DNA from: an uncultured Prevotella sp.
Lineage (GTDB): Bacteria; Bacteroidota; Bacteroidia; Bacteroidales; Bacteroidaceae
NCBI GenBank assembly: GCA_934230965.1
Contig: CAKQFW010000003.1
Location: 1 to 28,506, forward strand
DNA: 28,506 nucleotides
Direction of reading: 5' to 3'
The notes under the pieces: model-generated
Told to the model about the DNA's origin: nothing
The model's database searches: none
Seen by the model: only the letters and a program-made list of their open reading frames with translations
Made by a program: the position numbers and the translations under genes
Part shown: positions 6,941 to 14,900 of the stretch, piece by piece
Layout of the letters: each line of letters begins with the position of its first letter
Numbering within the stretch: the stretch's first letter is position 1

Positions 6941-8137
6941 TTATAAATTTTTATTTAACACCTTGTGTCGTGCCATGAGGCAAGCACCTATCAGGCCCGC
7001 CTTGTTGGTAAGCGTTGATGTGGCGATGATTGAGTCTTCGTTCACCACGTTGAGCGAATATTTCTTGATGCCCATGCAGATGGGAAGGGTGAGATAGTCG
7101 CCCGTAACCGACAGGTCGCCACCTATGACCAGCATTTCGGGGTTGAACACGTTGATGATGCCTGCCAGATTGATGCCCAGCTCTACGGCCACCTCTTGCA
7201 GCTTTTCAATGCTCAGCACGTCTTCGCGTGCAATGGCATCGAGAATGTCGTCGAGGGTGAGCGTTTGCTGTGGGTTCTTGCGGTCAGATAATATCGAGGC
7301 AGCACCGTCGGCAATGGCTTTGGCCATCTTGCGTTGTAAGGCCCATCCCGAGGCTTCGGTCTCCATGCAGCCTGTCTTTCCGCAGTGGCAGATGATGTCG
7401 TTGTTGTAGATGTGCATGTGTCCTATCTCGCCCGAGTATCCACTCTTACCAAGATACATCTTGCCATCGTTGATGATGCCTATGCCTATGCCCCAACTAA
7501 TGTTTACAAACACCACATTGCGGTAGCCACGGCAGCAGCCTTTCAGCCACTCGCCATACAGCATGCAGCGTGTGTCGTTGTCGATGCACGACGGTACGCC
7601 TATGCTTTGTGTTAAGGCATCGGCCAGGGTGGTGTCGAGACAGGTAAAATAGTTGTGCGTTTTGCCCTCGGTGGGTTTTACGCGTCCGCCCACGCTCATG
7701 CAGGCTTCAACAATATTGTCGCGTGCTATGCCCGATTCTTCGATGAAGGCGTTCACCTTATCGGTAAGAGACTGAAAGCATGCCTCGGTGTTCTCATATT
7801 CGTATGAAATATTACATTCGCTATATACAATATCTCCGCAAAAGTCGGTGATGGCAAGGTTCAGGCAATCGTGACCAGTGTCGATGCCCAGAAAATAGCC
7901 CGCAGTGGCAATGAGGCTATACACCCTGGGGGCGCGGCGAGCATAGTTGTCGCGTTTGCCTACCTCTTGCACCAGCTCCATGTCGATAAGCTCGTTTAGC
8001 GATTTAGTGGTGTAGGGTATGCTTACGCCCAATGCGGCCGACAGTTCGGCTATGGTTTGTTCGCTTTTCTCAAGCAACAGATTGATCATGGCTGTTTGCA
8101 TAGCCGTGCGCTCTTTATCAAAAAAAATTCTTGTCAT
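6941..8137 (-). CDS. ROK-family transcriptional regulator (NagC/XylR type)
   Basis: 398 residues from the chosen start MTRIFFDKER. Residues 13-75 form a winged helix-turn-helix (TIAELSAALGVSIPYTTKSLNEL). The ROK domain begins at YFLGIDTG (81-88), the ATP/sugar-binding glycine motif, and includes NISWGIGIGIINDG, then SGEIGHMHIY and the zinc-binding cluster CHCGKTGCME (about residue 249). Many family members are repressors released by a sugar or sugar phosphate. It heads the leftward operon with the DUF4434 protein and the porter, so it probably controls them and itself. An in-frame ATG at 8206 would add 23 residues, but it overlaps the -7 box at 8204-8211, so the start at 8137 is preferred. 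Confidence 0.88.
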   Translation of the reverse strand: MTRIFFDKERTAMQTAMINLLLEKSEQTIAELSAALGVSIPYTTKSLNELIDMELVQEVGKRDNYARRAPRVYSLIATAGYFLGIDTGHDCLNLAITDFCGDIVYSECNISYEYENTEACFQSLTDKVNAFIEESGIARDNIVEACMSVGGRVKPTEGKTHNYFTCLDTTLADALTQSIGVPSCIDNDTRCMLYGEWLKGCCRGYRNVVFVNISWGIGIGIINDGKMYLGKSGYSGEIGHMHIYNNDIICHCGKTGCMETEASGWALQRKMAKAIADGAASILSDRKNPQQTLTLDDILDAIAREDVLSIEKLQEVAVELGINLAGIINVFNPEMLVIGGDLSVTGDYLTLPICMGIKKYSLNVVNEDSIIATSTLTNKAGLIGACLMARHKVLNKNL

Positions 8138-8203
8138 AATGGTTACTGGTTTAATGTTACAACGATTTTTTCTTTTATTGAAATAAAAAAACTTACTCAG
8201 TTG

Positions 8204-8211
8204 CAAAGATA
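8204..8211 (-). promoter_or_regulatory. -7 box of the ROK operon promoter
   Basis: TATCTTTG on the minus strand matches TAnnTTTG exactly. The -33 element is weak: TTTA at 8237-8234, spaced 22 nt. The expected start near 8197 leaves a leader of about 60 nt before the ATG at 8137. The DNA from 8212 to 8312 is AT-rich without other recognisable signals. Confidence 0.55.
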
Positions 8212-8312
8212 TTGAATAGTATTTGATGTATCGTAAATAATCGCGTTAATTTATTGTAATTATAAAAATAATCTGGCTTATTATCATAAATCAATAAATT
8301 GTGGCTGCTTAT

Positions 8313-8534
8313 TTATGGCTTTGCAATCATAGACCAGCGATCTCGATGTCGTATCGGTATGGCCGCTCCCATAGAAAATAAGAAAAAGGGAAAGACCAAA
8401 TTTGCCAATGATAAGCCTGGTTTATCGGGCCGAAGCGCACGGTAGGGTGGAGGGGCCTGTTTATGGCTCTTCCTTGCTGGCGATATATATCCACGCAATG
8501 CATCAAGCGAATTTGTTCTTTCCCCGTTCTTCAT
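8313..8534 (-). pseudogene. Remnant of a DUF5009 / HGSNAT-like membrane acyltransferase
   Basis: A 73-codon frame begins MKNGERTNSLDALRGY and continues with APPPYRALRPDKPGLS and NLVFPFFLFSMGAAIP. These are the two N-terminal landmarks of the DUF5009 / heparan-alpha-glucosaminide N-acetyltransferase-like family (SLDALRG, then PGL.W.DLVFPFFLF.MG). The first transmembrane helix that should lie between them is missing, replaced by a short hydrophilic stretch, and the frame stops soon after helix 2, whereas family members run to several hundred residues. So it is an internally deleted and truncated relic. Its orientation matches the ROK operon downstream, and such genes are common in Bacteroidetes carbohydrate loci. 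Confidence 0.7.
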
Positions 8535-8581
8535 CTCAAATCTTTTTTATTAACCTAATTCTTTTTCCCTGTTTTCTTTTA

Positions 8582-8619
8582 AGAGGGTGTGCCGCCCCGT
8601 TTTATGACGACACACCTCT
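8582..8619 (-). promoter_or_regulatory. Hairpin in the former leader of the DUF5009 remnant
   Basis: AGAGG-G-TGTGCCGCC (8582-8596) faces GACGACACACCTCT (8606-8619). On the minus-strand RNA all 14 positions pair, two as G-U, with one unpaired base. On the plus strand those two become C-A mismatches, so the minus strand is the likelier transcript. No U-run follows, so it does not look like a terminator. It lies about 48 nt before the remnant's start codon. Confidence 0.45.
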
Positions 8620-8659
8620 CAAAAACAAACCAATCATTACCCTTATATATACATATTTA

Positions 8660-8683
8660 TATCTATATCTATTTCTATTTCTA
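8660..8683. repeat. Hexanucleotide microsatellite
   Basis: Four 6-bp units, TATCTA twice and TTTCTA twice, run directly up to and include the stop codon of the FAD oxidoreductase remnant. Further imperfect AT units extend to about 8644. Confidence 0.75.
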
Positions 8684-8833
8684 TACGGCCAACATACCAC
8701 TATCGCCATCGCCCACCACAAGTAGGTCGGTTTCATAGGTGGCAGTGTTTGCTTTGGCAAAACTGTTACCCATTGTTAGCATAATACTAACTATACATAT
8801 AATAGAATGTGTATGATGTTTTACGGTTATCAT
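8681..8833 (-). pseudogene. N-terminal remnant of a secreted FAD-dependent oxidoreductase
   Basis: The 50-codon frame starts at ATG 8833. Residues 1-28 look like a signal peptide ending SFAKA. Then comes TYETDLLVVGDGDSGMLAV, which matches the first beta strand and glycine loop of FAD-dependent oxidoreductases found in Bacteroidetes sugar loci, normally VVGGGxSG. The second glycine is replaced by aspartate and the frame stops in the first alpha helix, where a hexanucleotide repeat begins. An intact family member would need several hundred more residues. A consensus promoter still stands upstream. With the DUF5009 remnant it appears to be the decayed front of the ROK operon. Confidence 0.6.
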
Positions 8834-8879
8834 TGTCTTCTTACTATAGGTTTTTTATTATTAATGGGTTTTATGGTGG

Positions 8880-8910
8880 CAAATTTAAATATTAAACAAG
8901 TTGTGTGCAA
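8880..8910 (-). promoter_or_regulatory. Promoter of the FAD oxidoreductase remnant
   Basis: On the minus strand TTGC (8910-8907) is followed after 19 nt by TAAATTTG (8887-8880). The -7 box is a full match and the upstream box is partial. It lies about 47 bp before the ATG at 8833. If active, it would transcribe both remnants towards the ROK gene. Confidence 0.45.
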
Positions 8911-9005
8911 GTTTTTATAGAATTAAATATAATTATTAATGTAAATAACGTAATTAAATAGTTAAATACGTTGAAAAACAATATTAAACATATTTATTTA
9001 ACTGT

Positions 9006-9040
9006 TTTGCCCGTTTATTATACTGTTTTTGTTAACTTTG
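9006..9040 (+). promoter_or_regulatory. Promoter of the glycerophosphodiesterase gene
   Basis: TAACTTTG at 9033-9040 matches the -7 consensus; TTTG at 9006-9009 is the nearest upstream box, at a slightly long 23-nt spacing. A 9-bp inverted repeat (AGTTAAATA 8960-8968 with TATTTAACT 8995-9003) lies just upstream. Transcription from about 9047 fits the start codon at 9129. Confidence 0.45.
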
Positions 9041-9128
9041 CCAATGCTTATTGATGCGCATCTTTTTGTTGGTGCCATCGTTTTTATGGGCAAACATAAA
9101 CTATACCTATTTTATATTATATAACAAC

Positions 9129-9893
9129 ATGAAACGTATATTTTTATTAGCCGCTTTGGTCATCAGCATGGCCGCCACCTGTTTGGCAAACGGAAAAGCA
9201 AAAGTAGTAGCACATCGTGGATTTTGGGCAACTGAAGGTTCGGCCCAAAACTCTATTCGCGCCTTGGTAAAGGCCGACTCGATAGGGTGCTGGGGATCAG
9301 AGTTTGACGTGTGGATGACGCAAGACGGTAAACTGGTGGTAAACCACGACGACAATATTAATGGCATTGTTATTGAAACAAGCACCTCAAAAGAGGTAAC
9401 AGCACAGAAACTGGCTAATGGCGAGCACGTGCCTTATCTTTCGGCCTATCTTGATGCTTTTTGTAAGCACCCTAACCTTAAGGTGGTGTGCGAACTAAAG
9501 GCGCATAAGAATAAAGAGGTAGAGCGCAAGGCTGTGCACCAAATATTGAAGATGATGAAGAAGAAGGGTCTTGCCAAAAGAGCTGTATACATTACCTTCT
9601 CGCTGCAAGCTACCAAAGAGTTTATTAAATATGCGCCCAAAGGCACCGAGGTGTATTATCTGAATGGCGAGCTGTCGCCAGCCGAACTGAAGGCCATTGG
9701 CTGCGCAGGTCCCGACTATCATCTGGGCTGTTTCCGTAAAAACCCTAATTGGATTAAAGAGTGCCATGACCTGGGGCTGAAGGTAAACATCTGGACGGTA
9801 AATAAGAAAGAAGACCTGCAGTGGTGCATTGATAACGGTGCCGACTTTATCACCACTAACGACCCACTGTTGCTGCAAGAACTGCTGAAGTGA
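9129..9893 (+). CDS. Secreted glycerophosphodiester phosphodiesterase family protein
   Basis: 254 residues. The signal peptide is residues 1-20 (MKRIFLLAALVISMAATCLA). The GDPD barrel starts with VVAHRGFW (His29, Arg30), then N41, the metal ligands Glu58 and Asp60 in SEFDVWMT, and the HDD motif with His73, the second catalytic histidine. VVCELKAH supplies the later acidic ligand, and NIWTVN with DFITTNDP closes the barrel. The family hydrolyses glycerophosphodiesters to glycerol-3-phosphate and an alcohol; outside the cytoplasm it would salvage phospholipid head groups. An in-frame ATG at 9051 would add 26 residues before the signal peptide and is rejected. The DUF4886 gene follows after a repeat-filled gap, in the same direction. 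Confidence 0.88.
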   Translation: MKRIFLLAALVISMAATCLANGKAKVVAHRGFWATEGSAQNSIRALVKADSIGCWGSEFDVWMTQDGKLVVNHDDNINGIVIETSTSKEVTAQKLANGEHVPYLSAYLDAFCKHPNLKVVCELKAHKNKEVERKAVHQILKMMKKKGLAKRAVYITFSLQATKEFIKYAPKGTEVYYLNGELSPAELKAIGCAGPDYHLGCFRKNPNWIKECHDLGLKVNIWTVNKKEDLQWCIDNGADFITTNDPLLLQELLK

Positions 9894-9906
9894 AAGCCAT
9901 GCAATT

Positions 9907-9920
9907 ATAACTGCAGTTAT
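9907..9920. repeat. 14-bp perfect palindrome
   Basis: ATAACTGCAGTTAT lies 14 bp after the phosphodiesterase stop codon, directly before the 24-bp repeat array. No T-run follows, so it is not an obvious terminator. Confidence 0.5.
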
Positions 9921-9921
9921 T

Positions 9922-10012
9922 ACGACAAATATAATTGCGATAATAACTACAAATATAATTGCGATAATAACGACAAATATAATTACGATTATAGCTACAA
10001 TTATAACATACT
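9922..10012. repeat. 24-bp AT-rich tandem repeat
   Basis: Three units at 9922-9945, 9946-9969 and 9970-9993 share the pattern ACGACAAATATAATTGCGAT followed by AATA, with one to three changes each. A partial fourth unit (9994-10012) runs up to the start codon of the next gene. The array fills the whole gap between the two secreted-protein genes. It could be a spacer grown by slippage or a set of sites read in the mRNA. Confidence 0.85.
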
Positions 10013-10849
10013 ATGATTAAGAAACTTCTTCTTTTGCTGGCGCTGGTCACCATGATGGTGGGCACGGCATGCGCTAAGCACACTGTGCGCATCTTGGCTG
10101 TGGGTAACAGCTTTTCTGAGGATGCTATCGAGCAAAACTTTCACGAGATTGCACAGGCTGCAGGCGTAACAACGGTGGTGGGTAACTTGTTTATAGGAGG
10201 TTGCTCGCTGGAACGACACGTTGAATGTATGAATACTCAGGTTCCAGCCTATCGCTACCGCAAGATTAATGCCAATGGCGTTATGACCGAAGCTGCCAAG
10301 TGCCGACTGGACAGTGCGCTGGCCGACGAACGTTGGGACTATATCAGTGTGCAACAGGCAAGCCACTTCTCGGGCGATTATGCTACGTATCAGCCTTACC
10401 TCGAGCAGTTGGTGGCTTACATCAAAGCGCACGTGAAGGGCAAACCGCGCATCGTGTTTCACCAAACATGGGCTTATTCGAAAGACTCAAACCACAATGG
10501 TTTCCGCCGCTATGGCAACAGCCAAGACCAAATGTATGAGGCTATCATAGGATGCTCGCACCGCGTAATGGCCGACCTGAAGCCCGATGTGTTGGTGCCC
10601 TCGGGCACGGCTATACAGAATGCTCGCACCTCGTCATTGGGCGACACGCTCAACCGCGATGGCTTCCACCTGAACTTTATCTATGGCCGCTATACCGCTG
10701 CTTGCACTTGGTTTGAGGCCATCACGGGCAAAAGCGTTATAGGCAATGCGTATACACCGAAGGGCATCACTCCGTTGCAAAAAAGCATCGCCCAAAAGGC
10801 GGCACACGCGGCAGTGAAAGAGCCGTTTAAGGTTACGGTGATTGAATAG
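10013..10849 (+). CDS. DUF4886 protein, SGNH-hydrolase-like, secreted
   Basis: 278 residues. A hydrophobic leader spans residues 1-21 (MIKKLLLLLALVTMMVGTACA); a cysteine at 20 makes a lipoprotein conceivable, although the lipobox is poor. The domain opens with ILAVGNSFSEDA (Ser33 in the block I position of SGNH hydrolases), followed by IGGCSLERH, HQTWAYSKDSNHNGF, and the late DGFHLN motif (about 215-220) that gives the Asp-His pair. DUF4886 members are thought to be esterase-like; the substrate is unknown. It is preceded by the phosphodiesterase gene and followed after 37 bp by a 64-codon gene, probably as one transcript. No truncation is seen. Confidence 0.85.
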   Translation: MIKKLLLLLALVTMMVGTACAKHTVRILAVGNSFSEDAIEQNFHEIAQAAGVTTVVGNLFIGGCSLERHVECMNTQVPAYRYRKINANGVMTEAAKCRLDSALADERWDYISVQQASHFSGDYATYQPYLEQLVAYIKAHVKGKPRIVFHQTWAYSKDSNHNGFRRYGNSQDQMYEAIIGCSHRVMADLKPDVLVPSGTAIQNARTSSLGDTLNRDGFHLNFIYGRYTAACTWFEAITGKSVIGNAYTPKGITPLQKSIAQKAAHAAVKEPFKVTVIE

Positions 10850-10886
10850 TAACAGACAATGAACTAATACATAACAACGAAACAAT

Positions 10887-11081
10887 ATGATGACGGTAGA
10901 CGAATACAGAGCGGCTATTTTTGATGCTATGCTTCAACTGAAAGATAATGACGGAAACGCACGTATGACTGAGGCCGAGGCTAAAGACATACTGAAGGGC
11001 TTTACTGACGATGAACTGAATGATGGCATCCTCTTCAATACGCCCGAAGAGGTGGCCGAACTGTTGGCCGAAGGGGTGTAA
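10887..11081 (+). CDS. Small acidic protein of unknown function
   Basis: 64 residues, rich in Asp and Glu, predicted almost wholly helical with no signal or membrane segment. It begins MMTVDEYRAA and has a DNDGNARMTEAEAKD stretch that faintly recalls an EF-hand loop but lacks the canonical spacing. It lies 37 bp after the DUF4886 gene and before a strong terminator. Codon use resembles its neighbours. I do not recognise the family; that it is a real gene is inferred from position and composition. Confidence 0.55.
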   Translation: MMTVDEYRAAIFDAMLQLKDNDGNARMTEAEAKDILKGFTDDELNDGILFNTPEEVAELLAEGV

Positions 11082-11141
11082 GGCAGATGTCTCTCCACGG
11101 CATCTTCCCCCACACAGATACACATTTATACAAACGAAAAA

Positions 11142-11186
11142 CGGTCTGCACTCAGCTTGCCATTTGCTTAAGCTGAGTGCAGACCG
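11142..11186. terminator. Bidirectional terminator between convergent genes
   Basis: A perfect 17-bp stem (11142-11158 with 11170-11186) has an 11-nt loop. On the minus strand TTTTTCGTTTG follows, serving ndk. On the plus strand CATTGTTTTCTT follows, serving the 9129-11081 group. Confidence 0.85.
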
Positions 11187-11244
11187 CATTGTTTTCTTAC
11201 GCTTCTTGTCTGTTCCTTTGCTGATAGCATGTTGAAGACAAGCG

Positions 11245-11278
11245 AAGCTTACATTAATTATATAAGCTTACATTAATT
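11245..11278. repeat. 15-bp direct repeat pair
   Basis: AAGCTTACATTAATT occurs at 11245-11259 and again at 11264-11278, just downstream of the ndk stop. No function can be read from it. Confidence 0.6.
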
Positions 11279-11309
11279 TTATTGATAAGCCGTTAGCATT
11301 TCTTTGGGC

Positions 11310-11777
11310 TTAATATTCGTCGCAAGCATAGAGGCTGGTGAAGACGCTTTGGTTCCACTCCAGTATCTCTTCGGGGCGGAAGAAGCGGTTTAGCTCTACG
11401 GCAGCCGTCTCGGGCGAGTCGGAAGCATGCACAATGTTTTCTTGGAAACTCATGCAATAAGAACCACGTATGGTGCCAGGAGCGGCATTACGACCGTTGG
11501 TGGGGCCAGCCAAGGCGCGCACAGCAGCAATGGCATCAACACCCTTCAGGCACATAGCCACCACAGGCGCCGTCATCATAGCATCTTTCACACGCTGGAA
11601 GAAGGGCTTCTCGCTGAGGTGTGCGTAGTGCTCGCTGAGCAGTTTGTCGTCGAGCTGCATCATCTTCATGCCACATATTTGCAAACCTTTTTTCTCAAAC
11701 ACGCTGACAATTTCGCCCACTAAGCCACGCTGCAGTGTGCAGGGTTTCAGCAATACCAATGTTTTTTCTAAAGCCAT
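11310..11777 (-). CDS. ndk: Nucleoside diphosphate kinase
   Basis: 155 residues, the usual length. The cytoplasmic enzyme moves the gamma-phosphate from ATP to nucleoside diphosphates through a phosphohistidine. The catalytic His117 lies in NIVHASDS, and the nucleotide-binding set is complete: Lys11, Tyr51, Phe59, Arg87, Thr93, Arg104 and Asn114. The segment before PGTIRG (TNGRNAAPGTIRG) deviates from the commonest family sequence but keeps length. It lies 173 bp after sprA on the same strand, with its own likely promoter at 11810-11817, and ends at the bidirectional terminator. Confidence 0.97.
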   Translation of the reverse strand: MALEKTLVLLKPCTLQRGLVGEIVSVFEKKGLQICGMKMMQLDDKLLSEHYAHLSEKPFFQRVKDAMMTAPVVAMCLKGVDAIAAVRALAGPTNGRNAAPGTIRGSYCMSFQENIVHASDSPETAAVELNRFFRPEEILEWNQSVFTSLYACDEY

Positions 11778-11809
11778 AAATTGTTTATTTATTTAGTTTG
11801 TAGTTAGGA

Positions 11810-11817
11810 TAAAGATA
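11810..11817 (-). promoter_or_regulatory. Likely -7 box of the ndk promoter
   Basis: TATCTTTA on the minus strand matches TAnnTTTG in all but the last base, about 33 bp before the ndk start codon. No clear upstream box was found. Confidence 0.35.
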
Positions 11818-11872
11818 CTTTTAGTTTCTTTTATTCCTTGTTATCTATCTCTTTTATGTTGTTATATTCTGC

Positions 11873-11928
11873 CGTTATATCGTTCTGTTCTATCGTTCTG
11901 TTACATCCTTTCGTTATATCGTTCTGTT
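11873..11928. repeat. Direct repeats of ATCGTTCTGTT between sprA and ndk
   Basis: The 11-mer occurs at 11879-11889, 11892-11902 and 11918-11928. The first and third copies are both preceded by CGTTAT. The surrounding gap (11778-11950) holds no gene. Slippage-derived spacer or protein-binding sites are both possible. Confidence 0.7.
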
Positions 11929-11950
11929 ACTGTCATCTGTTATCTCCTCG

Positions 11951-14900
11951 CTACCTTGTGAGCGAGAACTTTAGGCTGAGGCCGAAGTCGCGCGTGGTGG
12001 TGGGGTAGCTGCTTGAGGTGAGCAGCGGCGTATTGGTTTGTCGGTCGTAATAGAAGCTCATGGTGAGCAGACGCGACAATGAATAGTCGGCCGTGAACGA
12101 CAACTTGAAGGCTGTATTGCCACTGCTGGCTGTTGATGTCATCGAGGCAATGTCTCGGCTCAAAGCAGCCTGCTTGCGGTAGCTAAGGTCGAGGCGCAAC
12201 TTCAGGTCGCTATTAAAACCTGTCGAGCGGTTGGTGCTACGATTATTGTTAGTGTTGCTGCCATCGGTGCTACGCTTGGCGCCCTTAATCTTTCGCACTT
12301 TAGGGCCGAAGGGGTTAAAATTGTTGATGGTGTAGCCTGCTCCCAGCACCCAGTCGTGCGACGAGCTTTCGTTTATCTGCACACTGGTCATGCTGAGCAT
12401 CAGCACGCGTGTGCTCTTATATTCAAGCTTGCAGGTGAGGTTGTTGTTAAACGTCATGTCGATGCCCAAGAGGGGCGAGAACGCTTCGTTGATACTTACC
12501 GTCGACACGTTATACATTGACGATGGCGTGGGCATGCCTGAGGTGGCATCTGACACAAAGCCCATGCCTGGCCCCATCAGCTCCATAAAGGTGCTGTACG
12601 ACTGGTAGGCACCCACGGCATAAATGCTCTTATAGGCATGGTTAATGTTTACGCTCTTAAACACATCGCGCACCCACGGCAGCTTTGCCAGTCCGCTATA
12701 GCGTACCGACCAGTTGGGCAGCAATCGCGACAGCGAGGGGAAGAGGCTTAGGCTCTTACCGCCCATCGACGTGTATGCCGAGAGGAAGGCGGGCACCATC
12801 ACATCGGCGCTATACTTGTTTACAGGGGTGAGCGTGGGGTCGAAGGTCTTGCCCGCCATAGCCGTGCCCTCAGGATACAGAGTGCCTGTATAACGCTGCT
12901 CAACGCGCTGGCGGAAGTCGTCGAGGCTGTTGCAGAAGCGCTCGAACGATGCCGAGTGATAACCCTTCTTGGCATCGCCCATGCCCTCGAAGGCGCTGCC
13001 CAACGACAGCGTAGTCATTGAGAAGGTGCCACTCTCGGTGGTGGGTGTGCCCGTGTACATATACTGTATGCTGCGCGCCTTGGTTTGTGTGCGCGAGGCG
13101 TTGAGGTCGATTTTCAGGTTGCGCACCGGCTCAAGTGTTACACGCAGTTGCAGGTCTTCGGTCTTGTTGGTGGTGGCGGGGGTAGCCACCGAGTCGGCCA
13201 CCATGAGCCATCCGTTTTCGCGGGCACGCTCAATGTAGCTGTCGCCTGTGAGGCCGAAGGCAAAGTCGAGACCTGGCGTCCATGCACCCGTGTTACGTTT
13301 CTGTCCGAAAGCATCGCCCACCGACGGCATGAAGCCTGGCAATGCCATCGAGTATTGGCTTGAATAGCTTACATTTATGTTTCGCACCATCATCAGTCCG
13401 CGCGCCACGGCCTGCAGCGTCTTATACCACGACTTATCGTCGAGGGGCTCTTTTGGCGTAACCGTAATCTTCAGTTTCATGGCGCTGTCTACCTTGTTCA
13501 TAATGCGCAAGGTGTTGGCGTCGGTCTTGCGATATTTCAGGTTAAAGGGCTTGCCATCAGCCGTCTTGGCGGCCACGATAAGGCGTTTGCTGTGCTTGCC
13601 GTGCTGTAGGGTGATGGTGGTGTCGGGCAGCAGTGTTACCTCTTTCTCAAAGCCCTTCTTGTTCTTGGGCAGCAGCGCCTTTTGCTTGTCAAGGTCGGAG
13701 GCGTTTTTACCCTTTCGGCCGTTGGGCAGCTTGCTGTCTTTGCCGTCGTTATCATCCTTGTCGTTCTTGGCCCTCTGTGTTGTGGGCTTGCGGGGTGTCT
13801 TTTTCTTTCGTGCGGGGTCTTTGCTAAACTTTTCGTTCACCTTCTTCAAGAAGGGCGACATGTTATACAGACGCTCAAGGTTGAAGGTGCCGTTCAGGCG
13901 CACCTGCCTGTTGTTAGCAATGGTGTTGCCCAGCGAGGTGCCATCTTCAAGATCAGAGCCACGCATCCAGTTGTAAGTGGCCGAGTATTGCGCATCGGCG
14001 TTAATCCAACTGAAGATGGGTATGAGGTTGATAGGCAACTTATACGATGCAGTGAACGACTGGTTATAGTCGAGCGGTGTGCCAAAATGCTTGATGCTGG
14101 TCCACACCGAGTCTTTCCATGCCTGATAGTGGTCGGCATAGAGGTCTTTGTTCACGGGTGTATAGGGCTGCTCAATCTCGGCATGCGTGGCGCTGCTAAA
14201 GTTCATGTGCAGGTTCTTGGTGAGGTCCCAGCGTATGCTAAACTCGCGGTTCCACAAGAATTGCGAGTTGAAGGTGAGCGGCAACTTCTCGCCACCCATA
14301 TCTTGCATATCGCGCTCTTGCAGCTCATAGTAGCTGCGTTGCAAATCAGTGTTGAACGATATGTTTTGCGGCAGCCAGTTCAGGCCGAAGCGTCGTGGCA
14401 GGTCGAGCCACTTGCTCTTGTTCTTCATCTTCTTAAAGGGCTCGAACGATTTATACACAGGCGTCCAGGTATAGTTCATCGAGCCATGCCAGTTGTCTTC
14501 CTTCTCATACACCGTGGTCTCGCCCGATGTGTAGCGGTGGTTGTGGCTATAGCTGAACGAGAAGTTGGCGGGATCGTAAGGCATGGGATGACGCTTGGTG
14601 GCAATGCCTACGCGCACACCCGACAACGAGAAGTTGGTGTTAGTGGTCTTGGTCACGGCAATGCTCTCTATCGAGTCGCGTTCGTGGCCTTCAACGGCAT
14701 CAAGAGCATCGTCAAGACGCATATCGGTGTCGAGCGGGTTATAGCGTGGGCGCGTCTCCTCCTTCGTTACCGAATAGTAAAGCGGTGCCGTAACCTTGGC
14801 TTTATCGGGGAAGAACTTGCCAAGGTCGAAGTTGGTGGTCAGGCTATACGTCTTATAGTCGTCGGTGGCGCGTTGTGCCACACCGTCTTCCAGTCCACCG

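Noticed and set aside
8138..8206. Longer start for the ROK regulator at 8206
   Set aside because: That ATG overlaps the predicted -7 box, and the extra residues are not part of the family's N-terminus.
9922..9993. TATATTTG boxes on the minus strand in each 24-bp unit, read as tandem promoters
   Set aside because: They match TAnnTTTG, but the unit length gives 16-nt spacing to the previous TTTG, and no leftward gene follows.
9856..10092. 78-codon minus-strand frame over the 24-bp repeats
   Set aside because: Its middle is a translation of the tandem repeat (NYICRYYR-like) and both ends are antisense to clear genes.
10930..10980. EF-hand in the 64-residue protein
   Set aside because: Acidic residues and a glycine are present, but not at the loop spacing an EF-hand requires.
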